DNA of 64,000 bases from Rodentibacter heidelbergensis (GCF_002000125.1 NZ_MLHH01000014.1:103864-167863), one strand, 5' to 3'; positions 8,306-18,546 are shown, counted from the first letter of the stretch. Notes: generated by a model from the letters alone, not told the origin. Made by a program: numbers and translations.

Positions 8306-9814
8306 ATGGAAACGGTCTATAATTTTATTAATGGTAAACAAGTTCCAAGCAGAGGAACTGAAGCACACCCTATTTATAATCCGGCAACAGGTGAACAAAT
8401 CCGTCAAGTTATCATGAGTACAGCAGAAGATGTGTATGAAGCCATTGATGTCGCACAGCGTGCTTTTGTGGAATGGTCTGCCACCTCACCCTTACGTCGT
8501 GCCCGTATTATGTTTAAATTTAAAGAGTTATTACAGCGAGATTGGGATACTTTAGCGAAAATTATTGTTGAAGAGCATGGTAAGGTTTATTCCGATGCTT
8601 GTGGAGAGCTTACCCGTGGTTTAGAAGTGGTGGAATTTGCATGTGGTATACCACATTTACTGAAAGGCGAATTTTCCGAGCAAGCCGGACGGGGAATTGA
8701 TATTCATTCCTCTCTTCAACCATTGGGGGTGGCAGTCGGTATTACGCCATTTAATTTTCCTGCCATGGTTCCTATGTGGATGTTCCCGGTTGCGATTACC
8801 TGTGGCAATACCTTCATTTTAAAACCGGCAAAAGCCGATCCTTCACTTTCCATTAAATTAGCCGAATTATTAAAAGAAGCGGGTTTACCGGATGGGGTTT
8901 TCAATGTTGTTCATGGTGATCGCCAAGATAATGAAATTTTATTACGGGATCCAAGAGTACATGCGGTCAGCTTTGTTGGATCGACGCCTGCCGCTGCCCA
9001 TGTTTATAAAATGGGTGCTGAATTTGGTAAACGGGTTCAGGCTTTTGGTGCAGCAAAAAACCATGCGTTGATTATGCCGGATGCGGATATCGAATCAACG
9101 GCTAATGCATTATTAGGTGCGGCATTTGGTGCGGCAGGTGAGCGTTGTATGGCGATTTCTTTGGCTGTAACAATTGATAATGCAACCGCAGATAAATTAA
9201 TTGCCACATTAAAACCGAAAGTTGAGGCACTTCGTTATGGTCCGGGTCTACCTAAAGATGGGGAAAAAGAAATGGATTTTGGGCCACTTATTAGCCAACA
9301 ACATCTTAATAATGTAACCAATTACATCACAAAAGGTGTCGAAGAGGGGGCGGATTTGCTTGTGGACGGGCGTGGTAAAAAACCGGCAGGACATGAAAAC
9401 GGCTTCTTTATTGGCGGAACGTTATTTGACAATGTGACCTCCGATATGGTGATTTACAAAGAAGAGATTTTTGGTCCTGTGCTTGGCATTGTTCGGGCGA
9501 AAAGCTTTGAAGAAGCGATGAAATTAATCAACGAACATCCTTATGGTAATGGTACGGCAATTTTCACTTCCGATGGCGGGGCGGCTCGTGAATTTTCTTA
9601 TCACGTTCAAGCGGGGATGGTGGGGGTGAATGTACCGATTCCTGTTCCGATGTCTTTTCATTGCTTCGGTGGTTGGAAACATTCTGCCTACACAACATTA
9701 AATATTTATGGACCTGACGGTGTGCGTTTCTACACGAAAATGAAAACAGTCACCACTCGTTGGCCGAATAAATATGTGATTGAAAACGCCGCATTTAGTA
9801 TGCCAACGTTATAA
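8306..9814 (+). CDS. iolA: Malonate-semialdehyde dehydrogenase IolA (MmsA family)
   Basis: CoA-acylating aldehyde dehydrogenase that turns malonate semialdehyde into acetyl-CoA, closing the inositol pathway. The 502-residue protein carries the ALDH hallmarks: Asn in TPFNFPAMVP near residue 150, the NAD-binding FVGSTPAA near residue 225, and the catalytic Cys in GAAGERCMAIS near residue 280. The start is the ATG behind AAGGAG at 8294-8299; the open frame extends 20 codons upstream but without a ribosome site. A strong hairpin follows the stop, so expression of the next gene may be lower. Confidence 0.93.
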   Translation: METVYNFINGKQVPSRGTEAHPIYNPATGEQIRQVIMSTAEDVYEAIDVAQRAFVEWSATSPLRRARIMFKFKELLQRDWDTLAKIIVEEHGKVYSDACGELTRGLEVVEFACGIPHLLKGEFSEQAGRGIDIHSSLQPLGVAVGITPFNFPAMVPMWMFPVAITCGNTFILKPAKADPSLSIKLAELLKEAGLPDGVFNVVHGDRQDNEILLRDPRVHAVSFVGSTPAAAHVYKMGAEFGKRVQAFGAAKNHALIMPDADIESTANALLGAAFGAAGERCMAISLAVTIDNATADKLIATLKPKVEALRYGPGLPKDGEKEMDFGPLISQQHLNNVTNYITKGVEEGADLLVDGRGKKPAGHENGFFIGGTLFDNVTSDMVIYKEEIFGPVLGIVRAKSFEEAMKLINEHPYGNGTAIFTSDGGAAREFSYHVQAGMVGVNVPIPVPMSFHCFGGWKHSAYTTLNIYGPDGVRFYTKMKTVTTRWPNKYVIENAAFSMPTL

Positions 9815-9820
9815 CGTTCA

Positions 9821-9857
9821 GAGAGATAGCGCAATAAAGCTATCTCTCTTATTTTTA
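9821..9857 (+). terminator. Terminator between iolA and second dehydrogenase
   Basis: Ten-base perfect stem (arms 9821-9830 and 9839-9848, loop of 8) followed by TTATTTTT. Only 24 bases separate it from the ATG of the next gene, whose ribosome site lies directly beyond it. It may therefore act as a partial terminator within the operon. Confidence 0.8.
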
Positions 9858-9881
9858 TGCCCTATAACAAAGGAGCGGATT

Positions 9882-11021
9882 ATGAAACAGATAAGAGTTG
9901 GGTTAATTGGTACGGGCTATATTGGACGTTGTCATGCGATTGCCTATTCACAAGTTGCCACAGTTTTCCCACTGGAAGCAGAATTGGTGTTGGATTATTT
10001 AGCGGAAGTTACCCCGGAGCTTGCGGAACAACGAGCAAAAGAATTTGGTTTTCAGCGTTCTACTGGAAACTGGCGTGATATTGTAGACGATCCAGATATT
10101 GATGTGGTTGATATTTGTACGCCCAATTTTCTGCATAAAGAAATTGCATTGGCTGCCATTGCAAAGGGGAAACATGTTTACTCTGAAAAGCCCCTTGCAT
10201 TGACGGCTACCGAAGCAAAGTTAATGTATCAAGCGGCGAAAAAAGCCGGTGTAAAAACCTTAGTCGGGTTTAACTATATCAAAAATCCAACCACCCAATT
10301 AGCGAGAGAAATTATTGCAAAAGGGGAAATTGGTGAGGTGATCCATTTCTATGGTACACACAATGAAGATTACCTTGCCAATGAAAATACACCATTAGAT
10401 TGGCATTGTATAAAAGAAAAAGCCGGTTTGGGGGCATTAGGTGATCTTGCTGCTCACATTGTGCAAATGGCTCAGTATTTGTTAGGACAAGAGATTTGTT
10501 CTGTTATAGGTGATATGCAAACGGTCATTCAAACCCGACCAAACCCCAACAACCGACAAGAGCGTTTGGTAGTTGAAAATGAAGATCAAGCTTCTGCATT
10601 AGTTCGATTTAGCAATGGATGTATGGGAACAATTGAAACATCGCGTATTGCTTGCGGACGTAAAATGGGCCTCAGTTATGTGATTACCGGCACGAAAGGG
10701 GCGATTGTCTATACACAGGAAAGAATGGCTGAATTGAAACTGTATTTGCACGATGAAGACCCGGCCAGACAAGGCTTTAAAACCATTTTAACCGGGCCGC
10801 TTCATCCTGATTATAAACATTTTTGTGTCAGTGCCGGCCATGGAATTGGTTTTAATGATCAAAAAACAGTGGAAATAAGAGATCTGATCAACGGAATTGC
10901 TAAAAATTCGACCGCACTTTATCCCGATTTTGAAGAGGGATATAAAGTATCAAGAATCTTAGATGCTATCGCATTATCCTGTGAACAAAAACGCTGGGTT
11001 AACGTAGAAGAAATTAAATAA
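9882..11021 (+). CDS. Gfo/Idh/MocA-family dehydrogenase, inositol-related
   Basis: NAD(P)-dependent oxidoreductase of 379 residues. It has an N-terminal Rossmann fold (GLIGTGYIGRCHA near residue 7), EKPLAL near residue 98 and a DLAAHIVQMAQYL segment supplying the conserved Asp/His near residue 187. It belongs to the same superfamily as IolG but is longer and divergent. In inositol clusters such second copies usually handle scyllo-inositol or another inositol isomer, and that is my inference here; the substrate cannot be read from sequence. The start is set by AAAGGAG at 9869-9875. It follows iolA and precedes the ABC importer on the same strand. Confidence 0.8.
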   Translation: MKQIRVGLIGTGYIGRCHAIAYSQVATVFPLEAELVLDYLAEVTPELAEQRAKEFGFQRSTGNWRDIVDDPDIDVVDICTPNFLHKEIALAAIAKGKHVYSEKPLALTATEAKLMYQAAKKAGVKTLVGFNYIKNPTTQLAREIIAKGEIGEVIHFYGTHNEDYLANENTPLDWHCIKEKAGLGALGDLAAHIVQMAQYLLGQEICSVIGDMQTVIQTRPNPNNRQERLVVENEDQASALVRFSNGCMGTIETSRIACGRKMGLSYVITGTKGAIVYTQERMAELKLYLHDEDPARQGFKTILTGPLHPDYKHFCVSAGHGIGFNDQKTVEIRDLINGIAKNSTALYPDFEEGYKVSRILDAIALSCEQKRWVNVEEIK

Positions 11022-11316
11022 TCAAAATTTCTTCCTTTCAGAAAATAGGCGTAATAAAGCGCCTATCATTTTATAAAACGAATTAAATATTTCACTATTT
11101 TTAATTAAAAATTTTTACACCAAAACAAGATCTACTTCACACTTTTGCAATTTACTCATTGCAGAGTGGATAGCCTAGATGATATATATAACTTTAATAA
11201 ATCATTTGTTTTATTTTTAATATTTTATGAAATTTATATTTCTTAAAATATTTCCCGTGGAGTAGCGATATTTCTATTCTTTTTGTTATTCATTAACTAA
11301 AAAAAGGAGTAATCCC
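11022..11316. promoter_or_regulatory. Control region of the inositol ABC importer
   Basis: AT-rich 295-base gap. It contains a weak hairpin with arms 11045-11051 and 11060-11066 (possible terminator of the preceding gene). A poor match to the iol palindrome lies at 11079-11094 and a better one at 11228-11243. A weak CRP-like sequence (CAAGA-N6-TCACA, 11126-11141) is also present. It probably carries a separate promoter for the importer. Confidence 0.45.
11228..11243. promoter_or_regulatory. Candidate IolR operator, copy 4
   Basis: TGAAA-N6-TTTCT, one mismatch from the iol palindrome, 73 bases upstream of the importer binding-protein gene. Confidence 0.4.
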
Positions 11317-12255
11317 ATGAAAAAAACACTATTGGCATTATTATTTGGTGGCGCTTTATTAACCTCCCAAGCGACAGTGGCAAAAAATATTGTCATTGGC
11401 GCACCAATGGTTGCTTTTTCTGATAAATGGCAAACCTACCTTCAAGATGCAATTCGTGAATTTGATAAAACCCATGAGGATGTAGAGATTAAACTTGCTG
11501 ATGCCAATGGCGACCCGGCTCGTTTATTAAATGATGCGGAAACCTTTATTGATCAGAAAGTTGATGCGTTACTTGTTGTTCCTACCGATCCCAATATCGT
11601 TAAAGTGATTGGCAAAAAAGCCAAACGAGCAGGTATTCCTCTCATTGTGATTAATCGTAAGCCATTAGATGAAGATATGCAGTATGTCACAAGCTATGTC
11701 GGTTCTGACGAAATTGAAGGAGGGCGCATCCAAGCAAACTTCATTGTCAATGCGTTAGATGGGAAATCTGCCGAGGCGGCTATTTTAATGGGGCCCTTAG
11801 GCCAGGATGCGCAAATTAAACGCACACAAGGCAACAAAGAGATTTTCGCTCAAAATAAAAATATCAAAATCTTTGCTGAGCAAGAAGGTAAATGGGATAG
11901 AGCAAAAGGGTTAGAAATTGCTGAAAACCTACTTGCTGCAAATAAAAACCTGAATGTTGTTGTGAGCAATAACGATGAAATGGCAATAGGGGCAGTATTA
12001 GCCGGAAGAAAATTAGGGCTTAAAGATGAAGATTTAATTATCGTCGGTTTAGATGCCACACCGGATGCCTTGGATTATCTCGGTAAAGGGTTAGATGCCA
12101 CGGTGTTCCAATCTGCAGCCGGTCAAGGTATGACGGGGGCAGAAATGGCCTATTTGGCCGCAAAAGGTGAAAAAGTGCCATCAGTAAAATGGGTGCCTTT
12201 TGAACTTGTTACACCGGATAAGAAAGAGGAATATCAAGCGAAATATAAAAAATAG
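11317..12255 (+). CDS. Periplasmic sugar (inositol) binding protein of ABC importer
   Basis: Secreted solute-binding protein of 312 residues from the RbsB/periplasmic-binding-protein type I family. A Sec signal peptide covers residues 1-22 (MKKTLLALLFGG core, cut near ATVA-KN). Two-lobe features include the DANGDPARLLNDAETFIDQKV segment and the VSNNDEMAIGAV motif near residue 220. It sits between inositol catabolic genes and an RbsA/RbsC-type ATPase and permease, so its ligand is probably myo-inositol or an isomer (inference). A partial, decayed second copy follows at 12336-12482. Confidence 0.85.
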   Translation: MKKTLLALLFGGALLTSQATVAKNIVIGAPMVAFSDKWQTYLQDAIREFDKTHEDVEIKLADANGDPARLLNDAETFIDQKVDALLVVPTDPNIVKVIGKKAKRAGIPLIVINRKPLDEDMQYVTSYVGSDEIEGGRIQANFIVNALDGKSAEAAILMGPLGQDAQIKRTQGNKEIFAQNKNIKIFAEQEGKWDRAKGLEIAENLLAANKNLNVVVSNNDEMAIGAVLAGRKLGLKDEDLIIVGLDATPDALDYLGKGLDATVFQSAAGQGMTGAEMAYLAAKGEKVPSVKWVPFELVTPDKKEEYQAKYKK

Positions 12256-12298
12256 AGGTTTAATCACCTCTTACGGAAAGGGCGACTTGTCCTTTCCG
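12255..12298 (+). terminator. Twin hairpins after binding-protein gene
   Basis: Two stems in series: GAGGT/ACCTC (12255-12270), which starts on the last base of the stop codon, and CGGAAAGG/CCTTTCCG (12274-12298). There is no clean T-run, so they more likely stabilise the binding-protein message and lower expression of the ATPase and permease than stop all transcription, as is common in binding-protein operons. Confidence 0.55.
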
Positions 12299-12335
12299 CT
12301 TACTCACTAACTATTCTCCAGCGGAGGAATAAACT

Positions 12336-12482
12336 ATGTTGAAAAAGAGAAGTTTTGGTTCTTGTTATTTGTTCACTCCGCTTATTCTCGCAAAATCTAT
12401 CATTGTCGGTGTTTCAATCTATCGCTTTTCTGATAAGTATCCGACTTCTTTAGGTGAAAGAATTCCAAAATATAAGGAGTAA
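12336..12482 (+). pseudogene. Remnant of a second sugar-binding protein gene
   Basis: A 48-codon open frame with an intact ATG, a good GGAGGAA ribosome site at 12323-12329 and a TAA stop. Residues 19-37 read AKSIIVGVSIYRFSDKYPT, which aligns with AKNIVIGAPMVAFSDKWQT just after the signal peptide of the complete binding protein upstream. Its last residues (PKYKE) resemble that protein's C-terminus (AKYKK). It therefore looks like a tandem duplicate that lost about 260 internal codons and kept its ends. It is too short to bind sugar. It may still be translated and couple to the downstream ATPase. Confidence 0.65.
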
Positions 12483-12556
12483 ATCGACCGCACTTTGATG
12501 ACAACAATAACAATGATTTTTAATCTTTATTTTTAACTGATTTAAAGGAGTTGAAA

Positions 12557-14062
12557 ATGGCTAATAGTTTAAACTCTCCCTATATTTTAGAAATGAGAAA
12601 CGTTTCAAAAACGTTCCCCGGGGTGAAAGCCCTTGATGGCATTAATCTTCGTGTTAGGCGGGGAAGCGTTCACGCCTTAATGGGAGAAAATGGTGCAGGA
12701 AAATCGACTTTAATGAAAGTCTTGTATGGCATCTACATTCCCGATGAGGGAGGCGAATTAATTTTAGACGACAAACCTTTCAAACCAAGCCGTCCTATTG
12801 ATGCGATCCGCAGTGGTTTAACGATGGTACCACAGGAAATTTCACCCGCCGCTAATTTAACGATAGCAGATAATTTTTACTTAGGACGAGAGATCACCCA
12901 AGGTAAGTTTTTTCTTGATCAAAAAACCATGAATAAACAGGCGGCTGAGATTTTAAAAGAGTTGGGTGTACCTATGGATGTGACGGTTAAAATGTCTGAT
13001 GTCTCCGTTGCAAAAGCACAATTGGTGGCGATTGCCACAGCGGTATCTAACGATGCCAAGGTCATCATTATGGACGAACCCACCACGGCATTAACGGAAA
13101 ATGAAGTTGAACAACTTTATCGAATTATTGAAACCGTGAAAGCAAGAGGGATAGCCATTATTTTTATTTCCCACAAATTAGACGAAGTTTTCCGTGTTTC
13201 TGATGAAATTACCGTTATTCGTGACGGTCAATATGTAGACACCAAACCGGCTCATGAAGTCAGTAAAGAACAACTCATTTCTATGATGGTTGGGCGTGAT
13301 ATGTCCGAAATGTTCCAACGTGAACGCTTTGAACTTTCAGATGAAATTGCGCTTGAAATAAAAAATTTCACCCGTGCGGGACATTATCAAGATATTAATT
13401 TTTCTGTACGCAAAGGGGAAATTTTTGGTATTGCCGGATTAGTTGGCGCTGGGCGTTCAGAGATTGTCGAAGGATTATTCGGCTATAAACCGGCAGATTA
13501 CGGTGAAATTTATATTAAAGGTGAAAAAGCGAATATTCATAATCCGCTTGATGCGATGAAATATAAAATTGGTTTTGTGACAGAAGATAGAAAACTGACT
13601 GGATTATTTTTAAATTTAAGCATTACCGACAATATGATTATGCCGGAGATGTCTCCTTATCTGGAAAACCTTCTCGTTTCAGCGGATAGAGCCCAAAAAA
13701 CGGCAAATGAACAAAAACTAAAGCTAAAAATCAAAGCGCCAAATGTTGATGTGATCACCAATAATCTTTCCGGTGGAAATCAGCAAAAAGTGTTACTTGC
13801 CCGATGGTTACTGTTAGAACCTGACATCCTTATTCTTGATGAACCGACAAAGGGAATTGATGTGGGGGCGAAAGCGGAATTGTATAAATTGATGGTTGAA
13901 CTCTCTAAACAAGGGAAAACCATCATTATGATTACTTCGGATATGCTGGAACTTTTATCAATGAGCGATCGCGTTATGGTGATGCATGAGGGACGCCAAG
14001 TGGGCATTATTCCTCATAAAGAACTCACGCAAGAACGGGTGCTTGAATTGGCTTCAGGTTAG
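12557..14062 (+). CDS. Sugar ABC importer double ATPase (RbsA/MglA type)
   Basis: Cytoplasmic ATPase of 501 residues with two fused nucleotide-binding domains, typical of carbohydrate uptake CUT2 systems. The first domain has Walker A GENGAGKST near residue 44 and Walker B VIIMDEPTTAL near residue 170. The second has a degenerate Walker A (GLVGAGRSE), a canonical signature LSGGNQQKVLLARW near residue 400 and Walker B ILILDEPTKGID. A degenerate site in the second domain is usual for this family. The ATG at 12557 lies 6 bases after AAAGGAG; an upstream in-frame TTG is less likely. It works with the permease at 14114 and the binding protein at 11317. Confidence 0.9.
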   Translation: MANSLNSPYILEMRNVSKTFPGVKALDGINLRVRRGSVHALMGENGAGKSTLMKVLYGIYIPDEGGELILDDKPFKPSRPIDAIRSGLTMVPQEISPAANLTIADNFYLGREITQGKFFLDQKTMNKQAAEILKELGVPMDVTVKMSDVSVAKAQLVAIATAVSNDAKVIIMDEPTTALTENEVEQLYRIIETVKARGIAIIFISHKLDEVFRVSDEITVIRDGQYVDTKPAHEVSKEQLISMMVGRDMSEMFQRERFELSDEIALEIKNFTRAGHYQDINFSVRKGEIFGIAGLVGAGRSEIVEGLFGYKPADYGEIYIKGEKANIHNPLDAMKYKIGFVTEDRKLTGLFLNLSITDNMIMPEMSPYLENLLVSADRAQKTANEQKLKLKIKAPNVDVITNNLSGGNQQKVLLARWLLLEPDILILDEPTKGIDVGAKAELYKLMVELSKQGKTIIMITSDMLELLSMSDRVMVMHEGRQVGIIPHKELTQERVLELASG

Positions 14063-14113
14063 TTCTTGAATTCATCACGATCAGCTTTTAATGACAAAAA
14101 TAAGAGGTTTACT

Positions 14114-15067
14114 ATGGAAAACGTAACATTGAAGAAAATGATCAATGCTTATGGTATGGTCTTAATTTTAATTCTTCTCTTTTTGGGATTATCTGTTTCA
14201 ATCGATGGTTTTTTCTCAGCAAGAACCGTATGGAGTATTATTGAACAAGTCTCCATGTTTGGCATTATTGCCATTGGGGTAACATTTATCATTATTACAA
14301 CCGGTATTGATTTATCATCCGGCTCGGTGGTGGCATTAACTGCAGTAGTTTCTGCTTCCGTGGTGACAGGTGGCGATGCAGTTTCTTCCGCATTACTTGC
14401 TTTTGCTTTATCTATTTTAATTGGTGCAGGACTGGGGCTAATTAACGGTGGATTGACTGCTATCGGTGGTATTCCCCCTTTTATTGCCACATTGGGAATG
14501 ATGATTATTGCCCGTGGTGCAGCCCAACTTTATTCTGACGGACGCCCGATTGATGCTTCTTCAGAAGCCTTCACTTGGATTGCCGATGTGAATATTTTTG
14601 GCCTGCCAGGATTGGTGTTGTTATATATTTTAATTGTTATTGCCAGCCATATTTTGCTTAGCCGTTCTACATTCGGTCGTCATGTCTATGCGGTTGGGGG
14701 AAACTTAAATGCAGCGAAAATCTGTGGTATTAACACCAATCGCACATTAATCTGGGTTTATATTCTTGGCGGTGCATTATCCGGTTTGGCGGGAGCGTTG
14801 CTTGCTTCTCGGACTTATGCGGGTAATCCTTCCTATGGATTAGCTTGGGAGCTTGATGCCATTGCCGCAGCGGTAATTGGCGGTGTTTCTTTAAGTGGCG
14901 GTTTCGGTACTATTCCAATGTGTGTGATTGGTGCTTTAATTATTGGTACAACGAATAAAGGGTTAAATATGCTTGGGGTTGACCCATATTGGCAACAAAT
15001 TGTAAAAGGGGCAATTATTGTCATCGCTGTATTATTGGATACCTTAAAACGTCGTAAAAAAGGTTAA
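14114..15067 (+). CDS. Sugar ABC importer permease (RbsC type)
   Basis: Inner-membrane permease of 317 residues from the CUT2 family (BPD_transp_2). It is highly hydrophobic with about 8-10 predicted membrane segments. The characteristic GIDLSSGSVVALTAVVSA near residue 70 and the EAA-like loop VGGNLNAAKICGINTNRT near residue 200 are present. The start is the ATG preceded by AAGAGGT; an upstream frame extension of 16 codons overlaps the ATPase terminus region and lacks a ribosome site. It is the last gene of the importer operon, closed by a strong terminator. Confidence 0.9.
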   Translation: MENVTLKKMINAYGMVLILILLFLGLSVSIDGFFSARTVWSIIEQVSMFGIIAIGVTFIIITTGIDLSSGSVVALTAVVSASVVTGGDAVSSALLAFALSILIGAGLGLINGGLTAIGGIPPFIATLGMMIIARGAAQLYSDGRPIDASSEAFTWIADVNIFGLPGLVLLYILIVIASHILLSRSTFGRHVYAVGGNLNAAKICGINTNRTLIWVYILGGALSGLAGALLASRTYAGNPSYGLAWELDAIAAAVIGGVSLSGGFGTIPMCVIGALIIGTTNKGLNMLGVDPYWQQIVKGAIIVIAVLLDTLKRRKKG

Positions 15068-15075
15068 TCAAACAA

Positions 15076-15110
15076 AGAAGCGGATTAAAAATCCGCTTCT
15101 TCTTTCTATT
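15076..15110 (+). terminator. Terminator after importer permease
   Basis: Ten-base perfect stem AGAAGCGGAT with its complement (15076-15085 and 15091-15100, loop of 5), followed by a T-rich tract. Confidence 0.9.
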
Positions 15111-15191
15111 TTCCACCGAATGTTCCTATTTCCTTGCATTATCCCCTTTACAGTGTCAAACTCTCCCCACTTTTTAAAACTGTAAAAAATA

Positions 15192-17528
15192 ATGATAAAA
15201 AAACGAAAATACCAAGATCCTCACTATCAACAAGAATTAGCAAAATATGGTAATCCTATCCCAAGTCGGGAGCTTATTTTAAATGTCATTCGTGAAAATA
15301 ATGCCCCAATGAATCGGGAAGAAATTTTGACCGCACTTTCTATTCGTGATGAGGAAAAAATAGAAGCGATTCGACGTCGTTTGCGAGCAATGGAAAATGA
15401 CGGACAGCTTGTGTTTACGAAACGTAAACGCTATGCCTTGCCGGAAAAACTTGATCTGGTTAAGGGCTTAGTGATAGGCCATCGAGAAGGCTTTGGCTTC
15501 TTACAGGTTGAGGGGAAAAAAGAGGATTTATTTATTCCTAATCACCAGATGCAACGCGTGATGCACGGTGATTTTGTGTTAGCCCAGCCGGGCAATTTAG
15601 ATCACCGTGGTCGCCATGAAGTCCGTATTGTGCGAGTGTTGGAAAGTCGTAAGAAACAGATTGTCGGGCGGTTTTTCTTAGAAAACGGTTTTGGTTATGT
15701 GGTGCCTGATGATAGCCGTATCGGGCGTGATATTCTTGTGCCAAATGAACACCGTAATGGTGCCCGTATGGGGCAAGTGGTTGTGGTGGAATTGCAACAA
15801 CGCTCCGCAGCATTCAGCCAGCCAATAGGGGTTATCACCGAAATTTTGGGTGAGAATATGGCAAAAGGGATGGAAGTCGAAATAGCGTTGCGCAATCACG
15901 ATATTCCTCATCAATTCCCGGCTGCCGTGGAAAAATATGTTAAAAAATTCACGGAAGAAGTACCGGCAGAGGCGAAAAAAGGTCGGGTGGATTTGCGTGA
16001 TTTACCCCTTGTGACCATTGATGGTGAAGATGCCCGAGATTTTGATGATGCGGTGTACTGTGAAAAACAAGGCAAAGGTTGGAAACTTTGGGTGGCTATC
16101 GCCGATGTGAGCTATTATGTGCGTTTGCGATCAGCACTGGATAACGAAGCCTATAACCGAGGAAATTCGGTTTATTTTCCAAACCGAGTGGTACCGATGT
16201 TGCCGGAGGTGTTGTCGAACGGATTGTGTTCCCTTAACCCGCAAGTAGATCGCCTATGTATGGTCTGCGAAATGCAAATTTCGGCGAAAGGGAAGCTGAC
16301 GAATTATCGTTTTTATGAAGCAGTGATGAATTCCCATGCCCGTTTAACCTACACCAAAGTGGCAAAAATATTGGAGGGGGATAAGGAACTTCGTGAGCGT
16401 TATCATTCGCTTGTGCCACATTTGGAAGCGCTTCATCATCTTTATCAGGCATTGGTTTCTGCCCGTCATCAACGTGGGGCGATTGATTTTGAAACCATTG
16501 AAAGCAAATTTATCTTTAATGCCATGGGGCGTATTGAACGTATTGAGCCGGTAATTCGCAACGATGCCCATAAAATCATTGAAGAATGTATGATTTTAGC
16601 CAATATTGCGGCGGCAAATTTTATGGAAAAACATAAAGAACCGGCCCTGTATCGTATTCACGCCACACCAAGTGAAGAAAAGCTGACCTCATTTCGTGCT
16701 TTTCTCAGTGAGTTCGACTTAACCTTGGAAGGGGGAATGAAACCGACTACGAAAGATTACGCTGCACTGTTAGAAAAAGTGAAACACCGATCGGATCACG
16801 AATTAATTCAAACAATGTTGCTCCGTTCCTTAAGCCAAGCAGTGTACAATGCAGACAATATCGGACATTTTGGTTTGGCATTGGAAGAATATGCCCATTT
16901 TACCTCACCTATTCGCCGTTATCCTGATTTAACGCTTCATCGAAGTATTAAATATTTACTTGCTAAAGAGCAGGGCGCAAAGCGTAAAACGACCGATACC
17001 GGTGGCTACCATTATTCTTTTGAGGAAATGGATCAGCTTGGTGATCATTGCTCGATGACTGAACGCCGTGCAGATGAAGCCACTCGTGAAGTGGCGGATT
17101 GGTTAAAATCCGAATATATGCAAGATCACGTTGGCAGTGAATTTAACGGGGTCATCTCTTCTGTCACCGGTTTTGGACTGTTTGTACGTTTAGATGAGCT
17201 GTTCATTGATGGTTTAGTGCATATTTCAACGCTAGAAAACGATTACTACCAATTTGATGGAACAAAACAACGTTTAATTGGTGAAAATAGCGGAATGCAA
17301 TATCGTTTGGGTGATAAAGTGTGTGTTCGTGTCGAAGCTGTCCATTTGCAACAGAAAATGATTGATTTTTCTCTGGTGGGGAGCGAACGTAAACCCCGCA
17401 GAGCGGGAAAAACAGCGAAAGAGCGGGCCAAGAAAGCCTTTAAAGAATTACCGCAAAAGGCCAAGAAAAAGCGTAAAAGTGCGGTTAAAAATACAAACGT
17501 TTTTTCAAAAAAGACAAAACGAAAATAA
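15192..17528 (+). CDS. rnr: Ribonuclease R
   Basis: Processive 3'-to-5' exoribonuclease that degrades structured RNA and takes part in RNA quality control. The 778-residue protein has an N-terminal winged helix (residues 20-85), cold-shock domains (about 90-240), an RNB catalytic domain with the magnesium-binding [15 protein letters not shown] near residue 277, an S1 domain near residues 650-735 and a lysine/arginine-rich tail. An uptake signal in the tail encodes part of it (KSAVKN). It lies 43 bases upstream of rlmB; rnr-rlmB is the usual gene pair in enteric bacteria and Pasteurellaceae. Confidence 0.96.
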   Translation: MIKKRKYQDPHYQQELAKYGNPIPSRELILNVIRENNAPMNREEILTALSIRDEEKIEAIRRRLRAMENDGQLVFTKRKRYALPEKLDLVKGLVIGHREGFGFLQVEGKKEDLFIPNHQMQRVMHGDFVLAQPGNLDHRGRHEVRIVRVLESRKKQIVGRFFLENGFGYVVPDDSRIGRDILVPNEHRNGARMGQVVVVELQQRSAAFSQPIGVITEILGENMAKGMEVEIALRNHDIPHQFPAAVEKYVKKFTEEVPAEAKKGRVDLRDLPLVTIDGEDARDFDDAVYCEKQGKGWKLWVAIADVSYYVRLRSALDNEAYNRGNSVYFPNRVVPMLPEVLSNGLCSLNPQVDRLCMVCEMQISAKGKLTNYRFYEAVMNSHARLTYTKVAKILEGDKELRERYHSLVPHLEALHHLYQALVSARHQRGAIDFETIESKFIFNAMGRIERIEPVIRNDAHKIIEECMILANIAAANFMEKHKEPALYRIHATPSEEKLTSFRAFLSEFDLTLEGGMKPTTKDYAALLEKVKHRSDHELIQTMLLRSLSQAVYNADNIGHFGLALEEYAHFTSPIRRYPDLTLHRSIKYLLAKEQGAKRKTTDTGGYHYSFEEMDQLGDHCSMTERRADEATREVADWLKSEYMQDHVGSEFNGVISSVTGFGLFVRLDELFIDGLVHISTLENDYYQFDGTKQRLIGENSGMQYRLGDKVCVRVEAVHLQQKMIDFSLVGSERKPRRAGKTAKERAKKAFKELPQKAKKKRKSAVKNTNVFSKKTKRK

Positions 17529-17571
17529 TAGGGTGCAGTATTCATCCTAAAATCAAAAATAGAGAAAAATT

Positions 17572-18312
17572 ATGTCAGAACAGATTTATGGTATTCATGC
17601 CGTCAATAGCATTTTGGCTCATACACCGGAGCGTTTAATTGAAGTGTTTGTATTAAAAGGGCGTGAGGATAAACGTTTACAGCCTTTGTTGAACTCGCTT
17701 CATGCAATGGGGATTGGCGTGCAGTTTGTTAATCGCCAAACGCTGGATAAAAAAGCAAATGGTGAAGTGCATCAAGGGGTTATTGCACGCATACAAGCAG
17801 CAAAAGAGCTTAATGAACATGATCTTGATGCAATACTTGCCAAAAAACAAAATCCGCTTTTATTAGTGCTTGATGGCGTCACTGATCCCCATAATCTCGG
17901 CGCTTGTTTGCGTACTGCTGATGCGGCGGGGGTCAGTGCAGTGATTGTACCAAAAGATAAATCAGCACAACTCACCTCAGTGGCTCGCAAAGTGGCCTGT
18001 GGTGCGGCGGAAACCGTACCGCTTATTCGTGTTACCAATCTTTCCCGTACTCTTCGTGATTTACAACAAAATCACAATATTTGGGTGGTGGGCACTGCCG
18101 GCGAAGCGACAGAAACCCTTTACCAAAGCAAATTGACCGGTGCGTTGGCGCTTGTGATGGGGGCTGAGGGGGAAGGTATGCGTCGTTTAACCCGTGAACA
18201 TTGCGATCAATTAGTGAGTATTCCTATGGCGGGATCTGTTTCTTCGTTGAATGTTTCTGTGGCGACAGGGGTATGTTTGTTTGAAATTGTTCGTCAGCGT
18301 TTAGGCGTATAA
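17572..18312 (+). CDS. rlmB: 23S rRNA Gm2251 2'-O-methyltransferase RlmB
   Basis: SpoU-family enzyme that methylates G2251 in the peptidyl-transferase P loop of 23S rRNA using S-adenosylmethionine. The 246-residue protein has an N-terminal substrate-binding domain (residues 1-75) and a SPOUT knot domain with [19 protein letters not shown] near residue 100 and the knot motifs [10 protein letters not shown] and [18 protein letters not shown] near residue 220. It follows rnr in the same direction. Confidence 0.96.
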   Translation: MSEQIYGIHAVNSILAHTPERLIEVFVLKGREDKRLQPLLNSLHAMGIGVQFVNRQTLDKKANGEVHQGVIARIQAAKELNEHDLDAILAKKQNPLLLVLDGVTDPHNLGACLRTADAAGVSAVIVPKDKSAQLTSVARKVACGAAETVPLIRVTNLSRTLRDLQQNHNIWVVGTAGEATETLYQSKLTGALALVMGAEGEGMRRLTREHCDQLVSIPMAGSVSSLNVSVATGVCLFEIVRQRLGV

Positions 18313-18425
18313 AAGAAAAGTTGATTGAGGAAATGCGGTTGAGCGTGAAAGGCGTTTAACTGCTTTCACATATAAACTAAGAACAAATTGGAAATATGTA
18401 AACACTGGGATAATGAGAGGAAATT

Positions 18426-18501
18426 TGGTGGGCGATACCGGTCTCGAACCAGTGACCCCCTCCTTGTAAGGGAGGTGCTCTCCCAACTGAGCTAATCGCC
18501 C
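18426..18501 (-). tRNA. tRNA-Val (anticodon UAC), copy 3
   Basis: 76-nt cloverleaf read on the minus strand with encoded CCA, acceptor GGGCGAT/ATCGCCC and anticodon loop CTTACAA. It is the last of three identical copies in tandem. Confidence 0.97.
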
Positions 18502-18546
18502 GATGAAAAAACCAAATAGGTTATCGGATAATTCTAAATGACTAAG

